Assembly (NCBI RefSeq): GCF_022369455.1
Contig: NZ_CP059599.1
Coordinates: forward strand, 958,409 to 1,022,408
Origin: Campylobacter sp. RM5004
GTDB lineage: Bacteria > Campylobacterota > Campylobacteria > Campylobacterales > Campylobacteraceae
Length of the DNA stretch: 64,000 bases
Direction of reading: 5' to 3'
Shown: in pieces, positions 8,112-17,492 of the stretch
How positions within the stretch are numbered: position 1 is the stretch's first letter
Layout: every line of letters starts with the position of its first letter
Translations under genes and position numbers: made by a program
The notes under the pieces: generated by a model
Told to the model about the DNA's origin: nothing
The model's database searches: none
What the model saw: the letters and a program-made list of their open reading frames with translations, nothing else

Positions 8112-8174
8112 AGTAAGCCCTGTAAAATAGATAAATTTTAATTATTCTATTAATTAAATTTAAGCAAAATTATT

Positions 8175-8180
8175 TATAAT
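8175..8180 (+). promoter_or_regulatory. Candidate -10 box for the torA-like operon
   Basis: TATAAT in the context TATTTATAATATC, 48 bp upstream of the start codon, which leaves a leader of about 40 nt. A 15 bp direct repeat (TTAATTAAATTTAAG) flanks it at 8150-8164 and 8206-8220; the second copy contains part of the AAGGAG ribosome binding site. Campylobacter sigma70 promoters lack a conserved -35, so the call rests on the -10 alone. Confidence 0.4.
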
Positions 8181-8228
8181 ATCTATTAACTTAAAAAATT
8201 AAGTTTTAATTAAATTTAAGGAGAAAAT

Positions 8229-10718
8229 ATGGAAAAGTTATCTCGTAGAAGCTTTTTAAAAGGTGCAGCAGGAGTAGCCGCAAGCGCTTCAAGCCTTGGT
8301 GCTGTTGATTTTGTTGGTTTTGATGCAATGCCAAAAACAGATAAAAGTTTAATAAGTGCTTCACACTTCGGAGCTTATCATCCAGTTATTAGAAGTGAAA
8401 AAGCAGAAGGTTTTGAGGCTTTTAAAGGTGATGTTAAACCTACAAGCTTAATGAATGGGGTAATTCATAGAGTATATGCTCAAGATAGAATAAAAAATCC
8501 AAGTGTTAGAAAAAGTGTTTTAGAAAAAGGCTTCGCAAAAGCTCCTAAAAACTTAAGAGGTAAAGAAGAATTTGTAGAGATTAGCTGGGAAAAAGCTTAC
8601 GAATTAGTAGCTAATGAATTAAAAAGAGTTTATAAAGAATACGGAAGTAATGCAATATATGGCGGCTCTTACGGATGGTTTTGTGTAGGTAGTGTAAATA
8701 ACCCACAAAGCTTACTTGGAAGAATGCTAAATATCGCAGGAGGTTGCACTACTAGAACTCTTACTTATTCAACCCACTGCATTCGTGCAATTACTCCTTA
8801 TATTAGTGGGGTTGATGAATCAAGTGCTAAACAAACTTCATGGGATAATGTTTTAGAACATTCAAAAGTTATTGTTTTATGGTCTAACGATATGATTAAT
8901 ACTAATCAAATTGCTTGGGGTGTTCCATTACATGAATCATACGAATATTTAGAAAAATTACAAGCTTTAGTAAAAGCAAATAAAATTAAAGTTATAAATA
9001 TTGACCCAGTTTATAATGATACAGCTAGATACCTTGGGGCTGAGCAAGTATTTATAAATCCTACAACTGACGTTGCAATGGTTGAAGCAATGTGCTATCA
9101 CTTAATTAAAAATAATCTTCATGATGAAAAATTCCTTAAAAAATACACAGTAGGATTTGCAAAATTAAAAGAAAGATTATTTGATGAAAAAAACCCTAAA
9201 ACTCCTGAATTAGCAGAAAAAATCACAGGAGTAAGTGCTGCTAAGATTAAAGAATTAGCTGAATTAATGGCAAAAAATAGAACAATGATTATGGCTGGTT
9301 GGGGTTTCCAAAGAGCTCATCACGGAGAGCAAACTCATTGGGCTATGATTACTCTAGCATCAGTTTTAGGACAAATTGGACTTGATGGTGGTGGATATGG
9401 CTTTAGCTATCATTATTCAGATGGTGGGGTTCCAACTCCAGGTGCAGTTACAGGAAATGCAAATAGTGGAAATATTGAAGACAAGGCGAATAATTTTAGT
9501 GGTTTCCCTGGACTTGCAGGAATTAGCACAAAGACTTCAGTAAAAGGTGAGTGGAGTGATAGAGAAAACGAAGTAATTCCTGTTTCAAGAATTGTAGATA
9601 TGCTTGAAAATCCTAATAAAGAATATATATTTGATGGAAAAGTAAAAACATTCCCATTAATTAAATCAATTTATTGGGCGGGCGGAAATCCTATGCATCA
9701 TCACCAAGATAGAAACAGACAGCTTAAAGCATTTGCTAAGGTTGATAGCTTTATCGTTCAAGATTGTTTTTGGACTGCTAGTGCAAGACATGCTGATTTA
9801 GTTTTACCTGCTACAACTGAAATTGAAAGAAACGATATTACAAAAGCACACACAAATAAATATATTTTCGCAATGAAAGAGTGTGTAAAACCTATGTATA
9901 ATTCAAAAAATGATTATGATATTTTCTGCGGAATTATTAAGCATTTTGGCGAAGAAAAATATCAAGCATTTACAGAAGGTAGGAGCGCTGATGAATGGAT
10001 TAAGTATTTTTACGAGCAATCAAGAACCAAAGCAGCTGCAAGTGGCTTAAATATGCCAAGTTTTGAAGAATTTTGGAAAGTTGGCTATGTAGAATTTAAA
10101 GCTCCTGAAGAAGCAAAAAATTTCGTAAAAATGAAAGATTTTAGAGATGACCCTATTACAAATCGTTTAGGAACTCCAAGTGGTAAGATCGAGATATTCT
10201 CTAAAAAAATAGAAAAATATAATTTAGATGATTGTCAAGGTTTAGTTCAATTCTATGAACCAGCAGAGTATTTAGGCAATGCTAAAAAATATAAATTAAA
10301 TATGGTTACACCACATCCAAAATATCGCTTACACTCACAACTTAACAATACAATAGTAAGAGATTTTGAAGAAGTTGATGGTAAAGAAGCTTTATGGATG
10401 AATCCAGTTGATGCAAAAGCTCGTGGTATTAAAAATGGCGATATTGTTAGAATTTATAATGATAGGGGCGAGATTTTAGGTGGTGTTTTAGTAACTCCTT
10501 ATGTTAAACCTGGTGTAATTAGAATGCAAGAAGGCTCATGGTATAACCCTGATAAAAAAGGCTTATGCTTACACGGAGATGTGAATGTGCTTATAGCTGA
10601 TATTCCTAGCTCTAAGCTTGCATGCGGTAACCAAGCTACTGCTTTAGTAGAAGTTGAAAAATATACTAAAGATATACCAGCATTAGATTTATTTAGACAA
10701 CCAAAATTTAAAGCATAA
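8229..10718 (+). CDS. TorA/BisC-like molybdopterin oxidoreductase (TMAO/DMSO reductase type)
   Basis: 829 aa periplasmic reductase binding bis-MGD molybdenum. A Tat signal SRRSFLKGAAG lies at residues 5-15. GGSYGWFCVGSVNNPQSLLGR and the TYST motif (about 179-182) match the DMSO/TMAO reductase subfamily, in which a serine binds Mo; there is no N-terminal 4Fe-4S cysteine motif, also typical of this group. A C-terminal molybdopterin-binding domain starts near LNMVTPHPKYRLHSQLNNT. In C. jejuni the homologous pair Cj0264c-Cj0265c supports TMAO and DMSO respiration, and a c-type cytochrome follows here too. The promoter region carries a G7 tract. Confidence 0.88.
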   Translation: MEKLSRRSFLKGAAGVAASASSLGAVDFVGFDAMPKTDKSLISASHFGAYHPVIRSEKAEGFEAFKGDVKPTSLMNGVIHRVYAQDRIKNPSVRKSVLEKGFAKAPKNLRGKEEFVEISWEKAYELVANELKRVYKEYGSNAIYGGSYGWFCVGSVNNPQSLLGRMLNIAGGCTTRTLTYSTHCIRAITPYISGVDESSAKQTSWDNVLEHSKVIVLWSNDMINTNQIAWGVPLHESYEYLEKLQALVKANKIKVINIDPVYNDTARYLGAEQVFINPTTDVAMVEAMCYHLIKNNLHDEKFLKKYTVGFAKLKERLFDEKNPKTPELAEKITGVSAAKIKELAELMAKNRTMIMAGWGFQRAHHGEQTHWAMITLASVLGQIGLDGGGYGFSYHYSDGGVPTPGAVTGNANSGNIEDKANNFSGFPGLAGISTKTSVKGEWSDRENEVIPVSRIVDMLENPNKEYIFDGKVKTFPLIKSIYWAGGNPMHHHQDRNRQLKAFAKVDSFIVQDCFWTASARHADLVLPATTEIERNDITKAHTNKYIFAMKECVKPMYNSKNDYDIFCGIIKHFGEEKYQAFTEGRSADEWIKYFYEQSRTKAAASGLNMPSFEEFWKVGYVEFKAPEEAKNFVKMKDFRDDPITNRLGTPSGKIEIFSKKIEKYNLDDCQGLVQFYEPAEYLGNAKKYKLNMVTPHPKYRLHSQLNNTIVRDFEEVDGKEALWMNPVDAKARGIKNGDIVRIYNDRGEILGGVLVTPYVKPGVIRMQEGSWYNPDKKGLCLHGDVNVLIADIPSSKLACGNQATALVEVEKYTKDIPALDLFRQPKFKA

Positions 10719-10723
10719 TTTAA

Positions 10724-10755
10724 ACTCACTGCTTTTTAGCAGTGAGTAATTTTTA
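10724..10755 (+). terminator. Hairpin between the molybdoenzyme and its cytochrome
   Basis: ACTCACTGC (10724-10732) pairs perfectly with GCAGTGAGT (10739-10747) over a 6 nt T-rich loop, followed by AATTTTT. It looks like an intrinsic terminator but lies inside what should be one operon, so it probably attenuates transcription or stabilises the upstream mRNA, giving less cytochrome than reductase. Confidence 0.7.
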
Positions 10756-10767
10756 TAAAGGAAATGA

Positions 10768-11313
10768 ATGAAAAAATTAATAATTATGAGTTTAGTTGCA
10801 AGCTCGCTTTTAGCAAATACTTATGTAATGCAAAACTCATCAATAAGTCAAAAAAATAAAGAAATAGGAACAATAATCATCGGAACAAAAGTTGATATTG
10901 TTAAAAAAGATAATAAAAATAGTGAAATAAAGCTTAAAGGCTATCGTCCTAAAGGTGGAAAAATTATTTATGATACCTTAGGAGTTTTATCATCTAGCGT
11001 AAATCTTAATGATGCAAAAGTTGCTAAGGTTTTAGGAGTAGAAACTGACGAATACGAAAACGAGTGGGAAGTAGTAGAATTAATTGCAAGTATTGATAAT
11101 GCTAATTTAGGTGAAAAAGATGTGATAAATGAAGGTAAAGAGCTTTTTGAAGAACGCTGTGGCACCTGCCATGCCCTGCATCCTTATGATGAATTTAGCA
11201 AAAACGTATGGCCAAGCACAATAAAATCAATGCAAGATAATGCAAGTTTAGATGAAAATGAATATTATCAAATGGTAAAATACTTACAAAGAGTTGCTCC
11301 TGGCGATGAATAA
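10768..11313 (+). CDS. Monohaem c-type cytochrome, electron donor to the molybdoenzyme
   Basis: 181 aa exported protein (signal about residues 1-16, MKKLIIMSLVASSLLA). The N-terminal 100 residues resemble the SH3-like/haem-less domain of short TorC-type subunits. The C-terminal cytochrome c domain has a single CGTCH motif at 131-135 and a probable Met ligand near M155. It would pass electrons to the reductase encoded upstream. The order and size match Cj0265c of C. jejuni. AAAGGAA precedes the ATG. A hairpin separates it from the reductase gene, and a dispersed repeat begins 7 bp after its stop. Confidence 0.85.
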   Translation: MKKLIIMSLVASSLLANTYVMQNSSISQKNKEIGTIIIGTKVDIVKKDNKNSEIKLKGYRPKGGKIIYDTLGVLSSSVNLNDAKVAKVLGVETDEYENEWEVVELIASIDNANLGEKDVINEGKELFEERCGTCHALHPYDEFSKNVWPSTIKSMQDNASLDENEYYQMVKYLQRVAPGDE

Positions 11314-11320
11314 AAATTAA

Positions 11321-11370
11321 GGAATTTGAAATAGGAATTAGTTTGAAAACTAAATTCCGAATTCAAATTC
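11321..11370. repeat. Dispersed repeat pair (reverse then forward unit) forming a long hairpin
   Basis: GGAATTTGAAATAGGAATT (11321-11339) is followed by an inverted, diverged unit at 11351-11370 (core AATTCCGAATTCAAATTC). The two arms plus AGTTT/AAACT next to the loop can form a stem of more than 20 bp with a few mismatches. It starts 7 bp after the cytochrome stop codon and may act as its terminator. Confidence 0.75.
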
Positions 11371-11404
11371 TTTTTGATTTTTTATAAAAAATACACAAAA
11401 TAAA

Positions 11405-11424
11405 AAGAATTTAAAATAGGAAAT
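11405..11424 (-). repeat. Degenerate dispersed repeat unit
   Basis: AAGAATTTAAAATAGGAAAT, a reverse-orientation unit with two substitutions, just upstream of the MFS gene promoter. With the copy at 12615 it brackets the MFS gene. Confidence 0.55.
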
Positions 11425-11443
11425 ATAAATTACAAAGAGCTAT

Positions 11444-11449
11444 TATAAT
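11444..11449 (+). promoter_or_regulatory. -10 box placed so the MFS mRNA may be leaderless
   Basis: TATAAT ends 6 bp before the ATG at 11456, so transcription would begin at or next to the A of the start codon. No Shine-Dalgarno sequence is present upstream of that ATG. Confidence 0.4.
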
Positions 11450-11455
11450 TAAGCT

Positions 11456-12616
11456 ATGCAAAGTAATTTTAAGTTTATGTTAATTATCGTATCTTTAGGC
11501 TCATTTTTAAGCACTTTAGCAATGAATCAAATCCTACCTTTGTTACCTTTTATAATGCAAGAATACGGAGTTAGCAAAGACAAAATTAGTCTTTATAGTG
11601 GCTTAGCCTACGCAGGTAGCACACTTATGATGGCACTATTTGCACCTATTTGGGGAATATTAGCTGATAAATATGGTCGCAAAAAAATGCTACTTCGTGC
11701 AAGTCTTGGAATGGGATTATGTTTATTAGTTAGTGTATTTTTAAAAACAGCAGAATCATTTATAATCTTAAGATTTATAATGGGCTTTTTCTCAGGCTTT
11801 AATTCAGCTTGCATAGCCTTAATAGCAGTTAGTGCTCCTAAAGATGAAGTTAATTATTCTTTAGCAAAACTAAGCTCATCTCAAATTACAGGCTCACTGC
11901 TTGGACCTTTGTTTGGTGGGGTTTTAATGCACTTTTTTGATTTTAGAGTGCAGTTTGCAATATCTGGATTTTTATTAATTAGCATATTTTTACTTATATT
12001 ATTTTTTGTAAAAGAAGAATTTAGCCCTATTAAAAAAGAAGAAAAAATAAGCCTTGATCGTAATTTATATTTTTTCGTAATTATTTTATGTATAGCTTCA
12101 TTTTTGGTTCAATATTCTCAAACTTTCATAGGTCCAATAATCGGACTTTTTGTATCAAATTTGGTTGAAAATAAAGAACTTGCAACTGGATTTTGCTTTA
12201 GCCTTGCAGGAATTGCAAGTGCAATATTTGCTCCAAGGCTTTCAAAATTAGCAAAAATCTATGGAGAAATCAATCTTATTTTAATAAGTGTTTTTTGCTT
12301 ATTAATTTGCTTAATTTTACATTATTTTACTTGTAATAATTATATTTTATTTTGTATTACTCGCTTTATTACAGGCATTAGTTTTTGCTCAATTATGCCT
12401 AGTATCTATTCACTAATTCGCAAAAATATCCCAAAGCAAATTAATTCAAGAATATTTGGAATTAATCAAAGTTTTTTTGGAATAGGAGCTTTTTTAGGGA
12501 GCTTAAGCGGTGGATATTTTTATAATATTTATGAAGCAAAAGTCTTTTTTATCTGCTCGGCTTTTATGTTTGCATGCTTACTTTTAATATATTTTTACAA
12601 AAAAACTAAAAGCTAA
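11456..12616 (+). CDS. MFS transporter (DHA1-like drug/metabolite exporter)
   Basis: 386 aa with about 12 transmembrane helices. The first loop has the MFS motif-A text GILADKYGRKKMLLR (about residues 69-83), and helix 4-5 has ILRFIMGFFSGFNSACIALI, typical of MdtG-like DHA1 exporters. A second motif-A-like signature lies after helix 8. The substrate is unknown. The ATG has no ribosome binding site, and a -10 box ends 6 bp upstream, suggesting leaderless translation. It stands alone between dispersed repeat units; the downstream copy overlaps the stop codon. It may be an acquired or mobile single-gene module. Confidence 0.85.
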   Translation: MQSNFKFMLIIVSLGSFLSTLAMNQILPLLPFIMQEYGVSKDKISLYSGLAYAGSTLMMALFAPIWGILADKYGRKKMLLRASLGMGLCLLVSVFLKTAESFIILRFIMGFFSGFNSACIALIAVSAPKDEVNYSLAKLSSSQITGSLLGPLFGGVLMHFFDFRVQFAISGFLLISIFLLILFFVKEEFSPIKKEEKISLDRNLYFFVIILCIASFLVQYSQTFIGPIIGLFVSNLVENKELATGFCFSLAGIASAIFAPRLSKLAKIYGEINLILISVFCLLICLILHYFTCNNYILFCITRFITGISFCSIMPSIYSLIRKNIPKQINSRIFGINQSFFGIGAFLGSLSGGYFYNIYEAKVFFICSAFMFACLLLIYFYKKTKS

Positions 12617-12633
12617 TTCCTAATTCAAATTCT
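12615..12633 (+). repeat. Dispersed repeat unit overlapping the MFS stop codon
   Basis: AATTCCTAATTCAAATTCT; its first two bases are the last two of the TAA stop of the MFS gene (12614-12616). Confidence 0.8.
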
Positions 12634-12691
12634 TACCAAATAATTATTTAATAATGCTAAAGTTTTAGCCATTAATTTATTAGGATTTGCA

Positions 12692-13738
12692 TTGAAAAAG
12701 ATTATATTTTTATTAATTAGTGCTTTTGTTTTTTCAAAGGAATTAAGTGATGAAAAGGTGTTTAAACTAGCAGAAACAATAAGCGGAAGAAATGTTGAAT
12801 GCAATGGACATGATTATTTTGTAATTTTAGATAATTATGTAAATGATTTAAACAAAGCTTACAATGATAAAAATCTTGAACCTATAAAAGATTATGATAA
12901 ATATTATGAATATTTTAAATACTGGGCTTATCAGAGTTTAGGGAATAAAAGACTTTTTGATGAGTTTAATGAAGAAGCGAATAATTTTTGTAAATTGCAT
13001 AAAGAGCATTTCATAAAATTATCAAAAACAAATTATGAAAAATCATGCGAAAACTTCATTCAAAGATTTGGAATGAGAGCATTTGGTTCAATAAATAAAT
13101 TTATAAAACTAGATGATATTTATACAGAATTTTTAAAAATTGATAATGCTGAAGATAGTATCGCTTATCTTAACGAAATTAGCCCTAATTATTATCAATT
13201 AGACTTTTTATTAAAACTAGCATTGCTTGATAAAAAAGATATGAAAATAATTGAGTTTTTAACAAAAAATAATACTAATATAAATTCAGGCTATGAGAGT
13301 GCTATTTTTTATGCGCTTGATTATTACGAAGCTTTAGAATATTTATTGGTAAATAATGCGAATGTAAATTATTTGAATGGTTTTGGAAAAAGTGCGATTT
13401 TTTATGCAGTAGAAATAAGCGATATTAAAACCATAAAATTATTAATCAAATATGGAGCAAATCTTAATTTACAGCAAATTGAAAGCGAAGAAGAGTTAAA
13501 AACTAATCTTCCTTATTATATTTCTTTTTGCTCGTATATTCATCCATCAAAAACCTTAGTAATTCATGCAGCATCTTTGGCTGATTTAAAAACCCTAAAA
13601 TTATTAATTGAAAATAATGCAGATTATAAAGTTAGCGATAATTTTGGTTTAAATGCTCTTGATTACGCAATTATTTACGATAATAAAGAAAATATAAAAT
13701 ATTTAAAAGAACTAGGATTAAAGGAGAAAGAAGAATGA
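12692..13738 (+). CDS. Exported ankyrin-repeat protein
   Basis: 348 aa with a short signal peptide (MKKIIFLLISAFVFSKELS). Residues about 20-150 are not recognised and contain several Cys and Trp/Tyr residues. Residues about 155-345 form degenerate ankyrin repeats, for example SAIFYALDYYEALEYLLVNNANVNYLNGFGKSAIFYAVEISD and TLVIHAASLADLKTLKLLIENNAD. It probably acts through protein-protein contact in the periplasm; the partner is unknown. TTG start at 12692 with AGGA about 7 bp upstream. It overlaps the SDR gene by 4 bp (ATGA), so it appears to head the long plus-strand operon ending at queC. Confidence 0.75.
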   Translation: MKKIIFLLISAFVFSKELSDEKVFKLAETISGRNVECNGHDYFVILDNYVNDLNKAYNDKNLEPIKDYDKYYEYFKYWAYQSLGNKRLFDEFNEEANNFCKLHKEHFIKLSKTNYEKSCENFIQRFGMRAFGSINKFIKLDDIYTEFLKIDNAEDSIAYLNEISPNYYQLDFLLKLALLDKKDMKIIEFLTKNNTNINSGYESAIFYALDYYEALEYLLVNNANVNYLNGFGKSAIFYAVEISDIKTIKLLIKYGANLNLQQIESEEELKTNLPYYISFCSYIHPSKTLVIHAASLADLKTLKLLIENNADYKVSDNFGLNALDYAIIYDNKENIKYLKELGLKEKEE

Positions 13739-14484
13739 AAACAGCTTTTGTAACTGGTGCAAGTAGTGGCTTTGGTAAGGCATGTGCTATAAAACTTTTA
13801 GAAAATAATTATAAAGTAGTTGTTCTTGCAAGACGCAAAGAAAAATTAGTTGAATTAGAAAAAACTTATAAAGATAATGTTTGCGTTATCGCTTGTGATG
13901 TAAGAGATTATAAAGCTATTAAAAAAGCTGTTGATAATTTGCCTGATGATTTTAAAACAATAGATGTTTTAATTAACTCAGCAGGACTAGCACTTGGTCT
14001 TGGAGAATTTCATAATTTAAGTATAGAAGATATGGAAACTATGGTAGATACTAATATTAAAGGTCTTTTATATATAACTCATGAGATTTTACCTAGAATG
14101 CTTGAAAACGGCGGACATATATTTAATTTTGGTTCAGTTGCTGCTAATAACCCTTATTTTGGTGGGAATGTTTATGCAGGAACTAAGGCTTTCGTAGGAC
14201 AATTTTCTCACGCATTAAGAAATGATGTAAGAAAAAATAATATAAAAATTACTGATATTGCACCAGGTTTATGCAAAACTGAATTTAGCGAAGTTCGTTT
14301 TAAAGGCGATAAGATTGCAGCAGATAAGGTTTATGAAAATACAAAATACTTAAGCGCTGATGATATAGCCGATACTATTATGAGTATAATTAATCTAAAA
14401 GATCATGTAAATATAAATAGAATAGAACTAATGCCTGTTACTCAAACTTGGGCTGGATTTTATATACAAAAGGATAAAGAATGA
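13735..14484 (+). CDS. Short-chain dehydrogenase/reductase, YdfG-like
   Basis: 249 aa NAD(P)-dependent oxidoreductase of the classical SDR family. Nucleotide motif TGASSGFG at 7-14, NSAG at about 81-84, and the catalytic set S134, Y147, K151 ([22 protein letters not shown]). Closest in style to YdfG/serine or 3-hydroxy acid dehydrogenases, but the substrate cannot be told from sequence. Starts on ATG overlapping the stop of the ankyrin gene by 4 bp and overlaps murA by 4 bp, so it is translationally coupled on both sides. Confidence 0.88.
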   Translation: MKTAFVTGASSGFGKACAIKLLENNYKVVVLARRKEKLVELEKTYKDNVCVIACDVRDYKAIKKAVDNLPDDFKTIDVLINSAGLALGLGEFHNLSIEDMETMVDTNIKGLLYITHEILPRMLENGGHIFNFGSVAANNPYFGGNVYAGTKAFVGQFSHALRNDVRKNNIKITDIAPGLCKTEFSEVRFKGDKIAADKVYENTKYLSADDIADTIMSIINLKDHVNINRIELMPVTQTWAGFYIQKDKE

Positions 14485-15734
14485 AATATTTAAAAATACA
14501 AGGCAATGCAAAACTTAGTGGAAGTGTAGAGATTAGCGGAGCTAAAAACGCTGCTTTACCGCTACTTGCTGCTGCTTTGCTTATTAAAGGAAAATGCACT
14601 TTAACAAATCTTCCTTTAGTATCAGATATTAAAACAATGTTAAGATTACTTGAGAATTTAGGTGCAACTTATGAATTAAATAATCATAGCGTTACAATTG
14701 ATTCAAGCAATGTTTTTAATACTAAAGCTCTTTATGATATTGTTCGCAAAATGCGTGCAAGTATTTTAGTGCTTGGACCATTGCTTAGTAGATTTAATAC
14801 TTGCGAAGTATCACTTCCAGGTGGTTGTGCGATAGGTCAGCGTCCGATTGATTTGCATTTAAGTGCTTTAGAAAAAATGGGAGCTAAGATTGAATTAGTT
14901 GATGGCTATGTTAAAGCTAGTGGAAAATTAGTTGGGGCAAAAATACATTTTGATAAAATCTCAGTAGGAGCTACCGAAAATACAATTTTAGCTGCAGTTT
15001 ATGCAAAAGGTAAAACCACTATTATAAATGCAGCTTGTGAGCCTGAAATAGTTAATTTATGCGATTTTTTAACAAAAGCTGGCGTAGAAATTAAAGGAAT
15101 AGGAACAAATACTTTAGAAATTAATGGAGTTGATAGTTTAAAGAGCGATTTTACTTGCGAAATTATTCCTGATAGAATAGAAGCAGGAACCTATCTTTGT
15201 GCAGGTGCAATCACAAAATCAAATATAGAAGTTAAAAATATAATTCCTGAGCATTTAGGTGCATTACTTGCTAAATTTGATGAAATGGGTATTAAATACG
15301 AAAGCTTAAATAATTCTATAAAAATATTTTCATCAGATTATAAAGCAGCAAATATTCAAACTTCTGAATATCCAGGCTTTCCAACTGATATGCAAGCACA
15401 ATTTATGGCACTTTGTCTTAAAGCAAAAGAAGAAAGCATTATTGATGAAAGATTATTTGAAAATCGCTTTATGCATGTAAGCGAGCTAAATCGTATGGGA
15501 GCAAACATTAAGCTAAATGGACATATCGCTAATGTGAAAAACTCTAATTTACAAGGCACACATGTAATGGCAACTGATTTAAGAGCTAGTTCAGCACTAA
15601 TTCTAGCAGCACTTGCAGCAGAAGGTATAACTTATATTCACAGAATCTATCACTTAGAGCGTGGATATGAGAATTTATGCGAAAAGCTTAGCAAATTAGG
15701 TGCAGATATTACCGAGTTAAAGGAAGAAGAATGA
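14481..15734 (+). CDS. murA: UDP-N-acetylglucosamine 1-carboxyvinyltransferase
   Basis: Transfers enolpyruvate from PEP to UDP-GlcNAc, the first committed step of peptidoglycan precursor synthesis in the cytosol. 417 aa with the two-domain EPSP-synthase fold. The catalytic cysteine is C116 in [15 protein letters not shown] (the fosfomycin target, Cys form), K22 is in the substrate-binding SGAKNAALP, and [17 protein letters not shown] is near the C-terminus. Normal length. Coupled by 4 bp overlaps to the SDR gene and to moeA. Confidence 0.97.
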   Translation: MKYLKIQGNAKLSGSVEISGAKNAALPLLAAALLIKGKCTLTNLPLVSDIKTMLRLLENLGATYELNNHSVTIDSSNVFNTKALYDIVRKMRASILVLGPLLSRFNTCEVSLPGGCAIGQRPIDLHLSALEKMGAKIELVDGYVKASGKLVGAKIHFDKISVGATENTILAAVYAKGKTTIINAACEPEIVNLCDFLTKAGVEIKGIGTNTLEINGVDSLKSDFTCEIIPDRIEAGTYLCAGAITKSNIEVKNIIPEHLGALLAKFDEMGIKYESLNNSIKIFSSDYKAANIQTSEYPGFPTDMQAQFMALCLKAKEESIIDERLFENRFMHVSELNRMGANIKLNGHIANVKNSNLQGTHVMATDLRASSALILAALAAEGITYIHRIYHLERGYENLCEKLSKLGADITELKEEE

Positions 15735-16897
15735 AAATTCAAGATGCCTTAAATAATATAGAATTAATTAAAGAAATAAACAATACCGAAATAATAAATT
15801 TATTTGAAGCAAAAGGAAGAGTTTTAGCAAATGATTTTTATGCTAAATGCAATGCTCCTTTATTTACAAACTCAGCAATGGATGGTTATGCTTTAAAATC
15901 AAGTGAGTTTAACAAAGGTCTTAAGGTTATAAAAACTATTTTTGCAGGCGATATGAGTGAATGCGAAATTAAAAGTGGCGAATGCGTTAAGATTATGACA
16001 GGAGCAAAGTTACCAAAAGGTGCTGATAGTGTTTTGATGGTTGAAAAATCAATCATTAAAGATGATTTAATGTATGCTACAAGCGATAGTTTAAGAGTAG
16101 GCGAAGCTATAAGATATGAAGGCGAAGAATACAAAGTAGGTGATTTAATCATTAAAAAAGGTGTAATTACTGATGAAATCATAATGATGTTAGCTAGCAA
16201 CGGAGTTTTTAATATTGAAGTATTAAAAGAAATTAAAGTAGGAATTTATGCAAGTGGCTTAGAAATCATTGAGCCATATTCAAAAGGGTTTGGAGTATAT
16301 AATTCTAATGCTTATGGTATTTTTTCAGCATTTAAAGATTTTTCAAAGCCAACTTATTTGGGTATTTTAAAAGATGAATATGAGTATGTTAAAAATGCTT
16401 TAATAGGTGCTTTTGATAATTTTGATTTAGTAGTAAGCATTGGAGCTGCAAGTGTAGGTGATGCTGATTTTATCAAAAAGGCTTTAAACGAATTAGGCTT
16501 TACTCCTATTTTTACAAAGGTAAAAATGAAGCCTGCAGGCCCTGTTAGCTTATATCATAAGGATAATAAATATATTTTAGTTTTACCAGGTAATCCTATG
16601 AGTGCTTATATAGGAGCTTTAATTTATGCTAGAAAAATTATTTATAAAATGCTTGGAATTTCATTTAGGAATTTATCTTACGAATGTCCTATTTCACAAG
16701 ATTTAAGCATTAAAAATGCTAAAGAAAACATTGTAATAGGTAATATTATTGATGATTGTTTTGTGCCTTTTAATAACGCAAAGCTTAGCAGTGGTCAAAT
16801 TAGTCCGCTAAGTAAATGCACTCATTATATAATTTGCGATATTGATTGTGATATAAAACAAGGTGAAAAAGTAAGAGTTTATGAACAAAGCATTTAG
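15731..16897 (+). CDS. moeA: Molybdopterin molybdenumtransferase MoeA
   Basis: Inserts molybdenum into adenylated molybdopterin; it would supply the cofactor for enzymes such as the torA-like reductase in this window. 388 aa with [10 protein letters not shown] near residue 48-57, [19 protein letters not shown] near 86-104, the MoCF-like domain with [16 protein letters not shown], and KPAGPVSLY...[13 protein letters not shown]. All typical MoeA blocks are present. Overlaps murA by 4 bp and flgA by 17 bp. Confidence 0.94.
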   Translation: MKIQDALNNIELIKEINNTEIINLFEAKGRVLANDFYAKCNAPLFTNSAMDGYALKSSEFNKGLKVIKTIFAGDMSECEIKSGECVKIMTGAKLPKGADSVLMVEKSIIKDDLMYATSDSLRVGEAIRYEGEEYKVGDLIIKKGVITDEIIMMLASNGVFNIEVLKEIKVGIYASGLEIIEPYSKGFGVYNSNAYGIFSAFKDFSKPTYLGILKDEYEYVKNALIGAFDNFDLVVSIGAASVGDADFIKKALNELGFTPIFTKVKMKPAGPVSLYHKDNKYILVLPGNPMSAYIGALIYARKIIYKMLGISFRNLSYECPISQDLSIKNAKENIVIGNIIDDCFVPFNNAKLSSGQISPLSKCTHYIICDIDCDIKQGEKVRVYEQSI

Positions 16898-17492
16898 CCT
16901 ATTTATACTAAGCCTTAGCTTGTTTGCAAATAATATAAGCGAAGATTTGATAAAACATTGGAAAAAACAAGATAGTTTTTTAGAAGTTACTAGCCTTAGT
17001 TTTAAACCTGAACTTAATAATAATTGTAAAATAATTAGCTACCCAGCTCTTAGTAAGCAAGGCTTTTTTAAAGTAAATTGCGGCGAAGAAACTAAGCAAA
17101 TTTCTTTTAAATTACAAGCTTTAAGTAAGGTTTATATACTTAAAAAGAATGTTTTAAAAGATGAGCTTATAAGCATTCTTGATTTAAAAAGTGAAAAGAT
17201 TGATTTTTCTAAAGTTCCTTTTAATGCTTTAAGGGATTTAAATCAAGAAATTAGATTTAAAACCAAAGCAAATGCAGGAAGCATTGTAAAGTATTCAATG
17301 CTTATGCCAAATTATTTAATCAATAAAGATGATAATGTTGTGGGGATTTTAGATGATGGGGATTTGAGTGTTTTTATTGACTTAATAGCTTTACAAAGTG
17401 GTGTAAAAGGTCAAAAAATACGCCTTAAAAATACTCAAGGACATAATCTAACAGGCGAAATAATAAATGAAAAACAGGTTTTAATAAAATGA
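16881..17492 (+). CDS. flgA: Flagellar P-ring assembly chaperone FlgA
   Basis: Periplasmic chaperone for assembly of the flagellar P-ring around the rod. 203 aa with a signal peptide (about 1-16, [16 protein letters not shown]) and a C-terminal SAF-type domain: VYILKKNVLKDELISILDLKSEKIDF, then GSIVKYSMLMPNYLINKDDNVVGI and LIALQSGVKGQKIRLKNTQGHNLTGEI, which are typical FlgA blocks. It overlaps moeA by 17 bp and ubiX by 4 bp, the same flgA-ubiX-coaD-tmk order as in C. jejuni. Confidence 0.88.
   Translation: MNKAFSLFILSLSLFANNISEDLIKHWKKQDSFLEVTSLSFKPELNNNCKIISYPALSKQGFFKVNCGEETKQISFKLQALSKVYILKKNVLKDELISILDLKSEKIDFSKVPFNALRDLNQEIRFKTKANAGSIVKYSMLMPNYLINKDDNVVGILDDGDLSVFIDLIALQSGVKGQKIRLKNTQGHNLTGEIINEKQVLIK

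Noticed and set aside
8102-8140. Short peptide gene starting ATGGGGGGG
   Set aside because: Only 12 codons, no ribosome binding site, and no conserved context; the ATG arises next to the G tract by chance.
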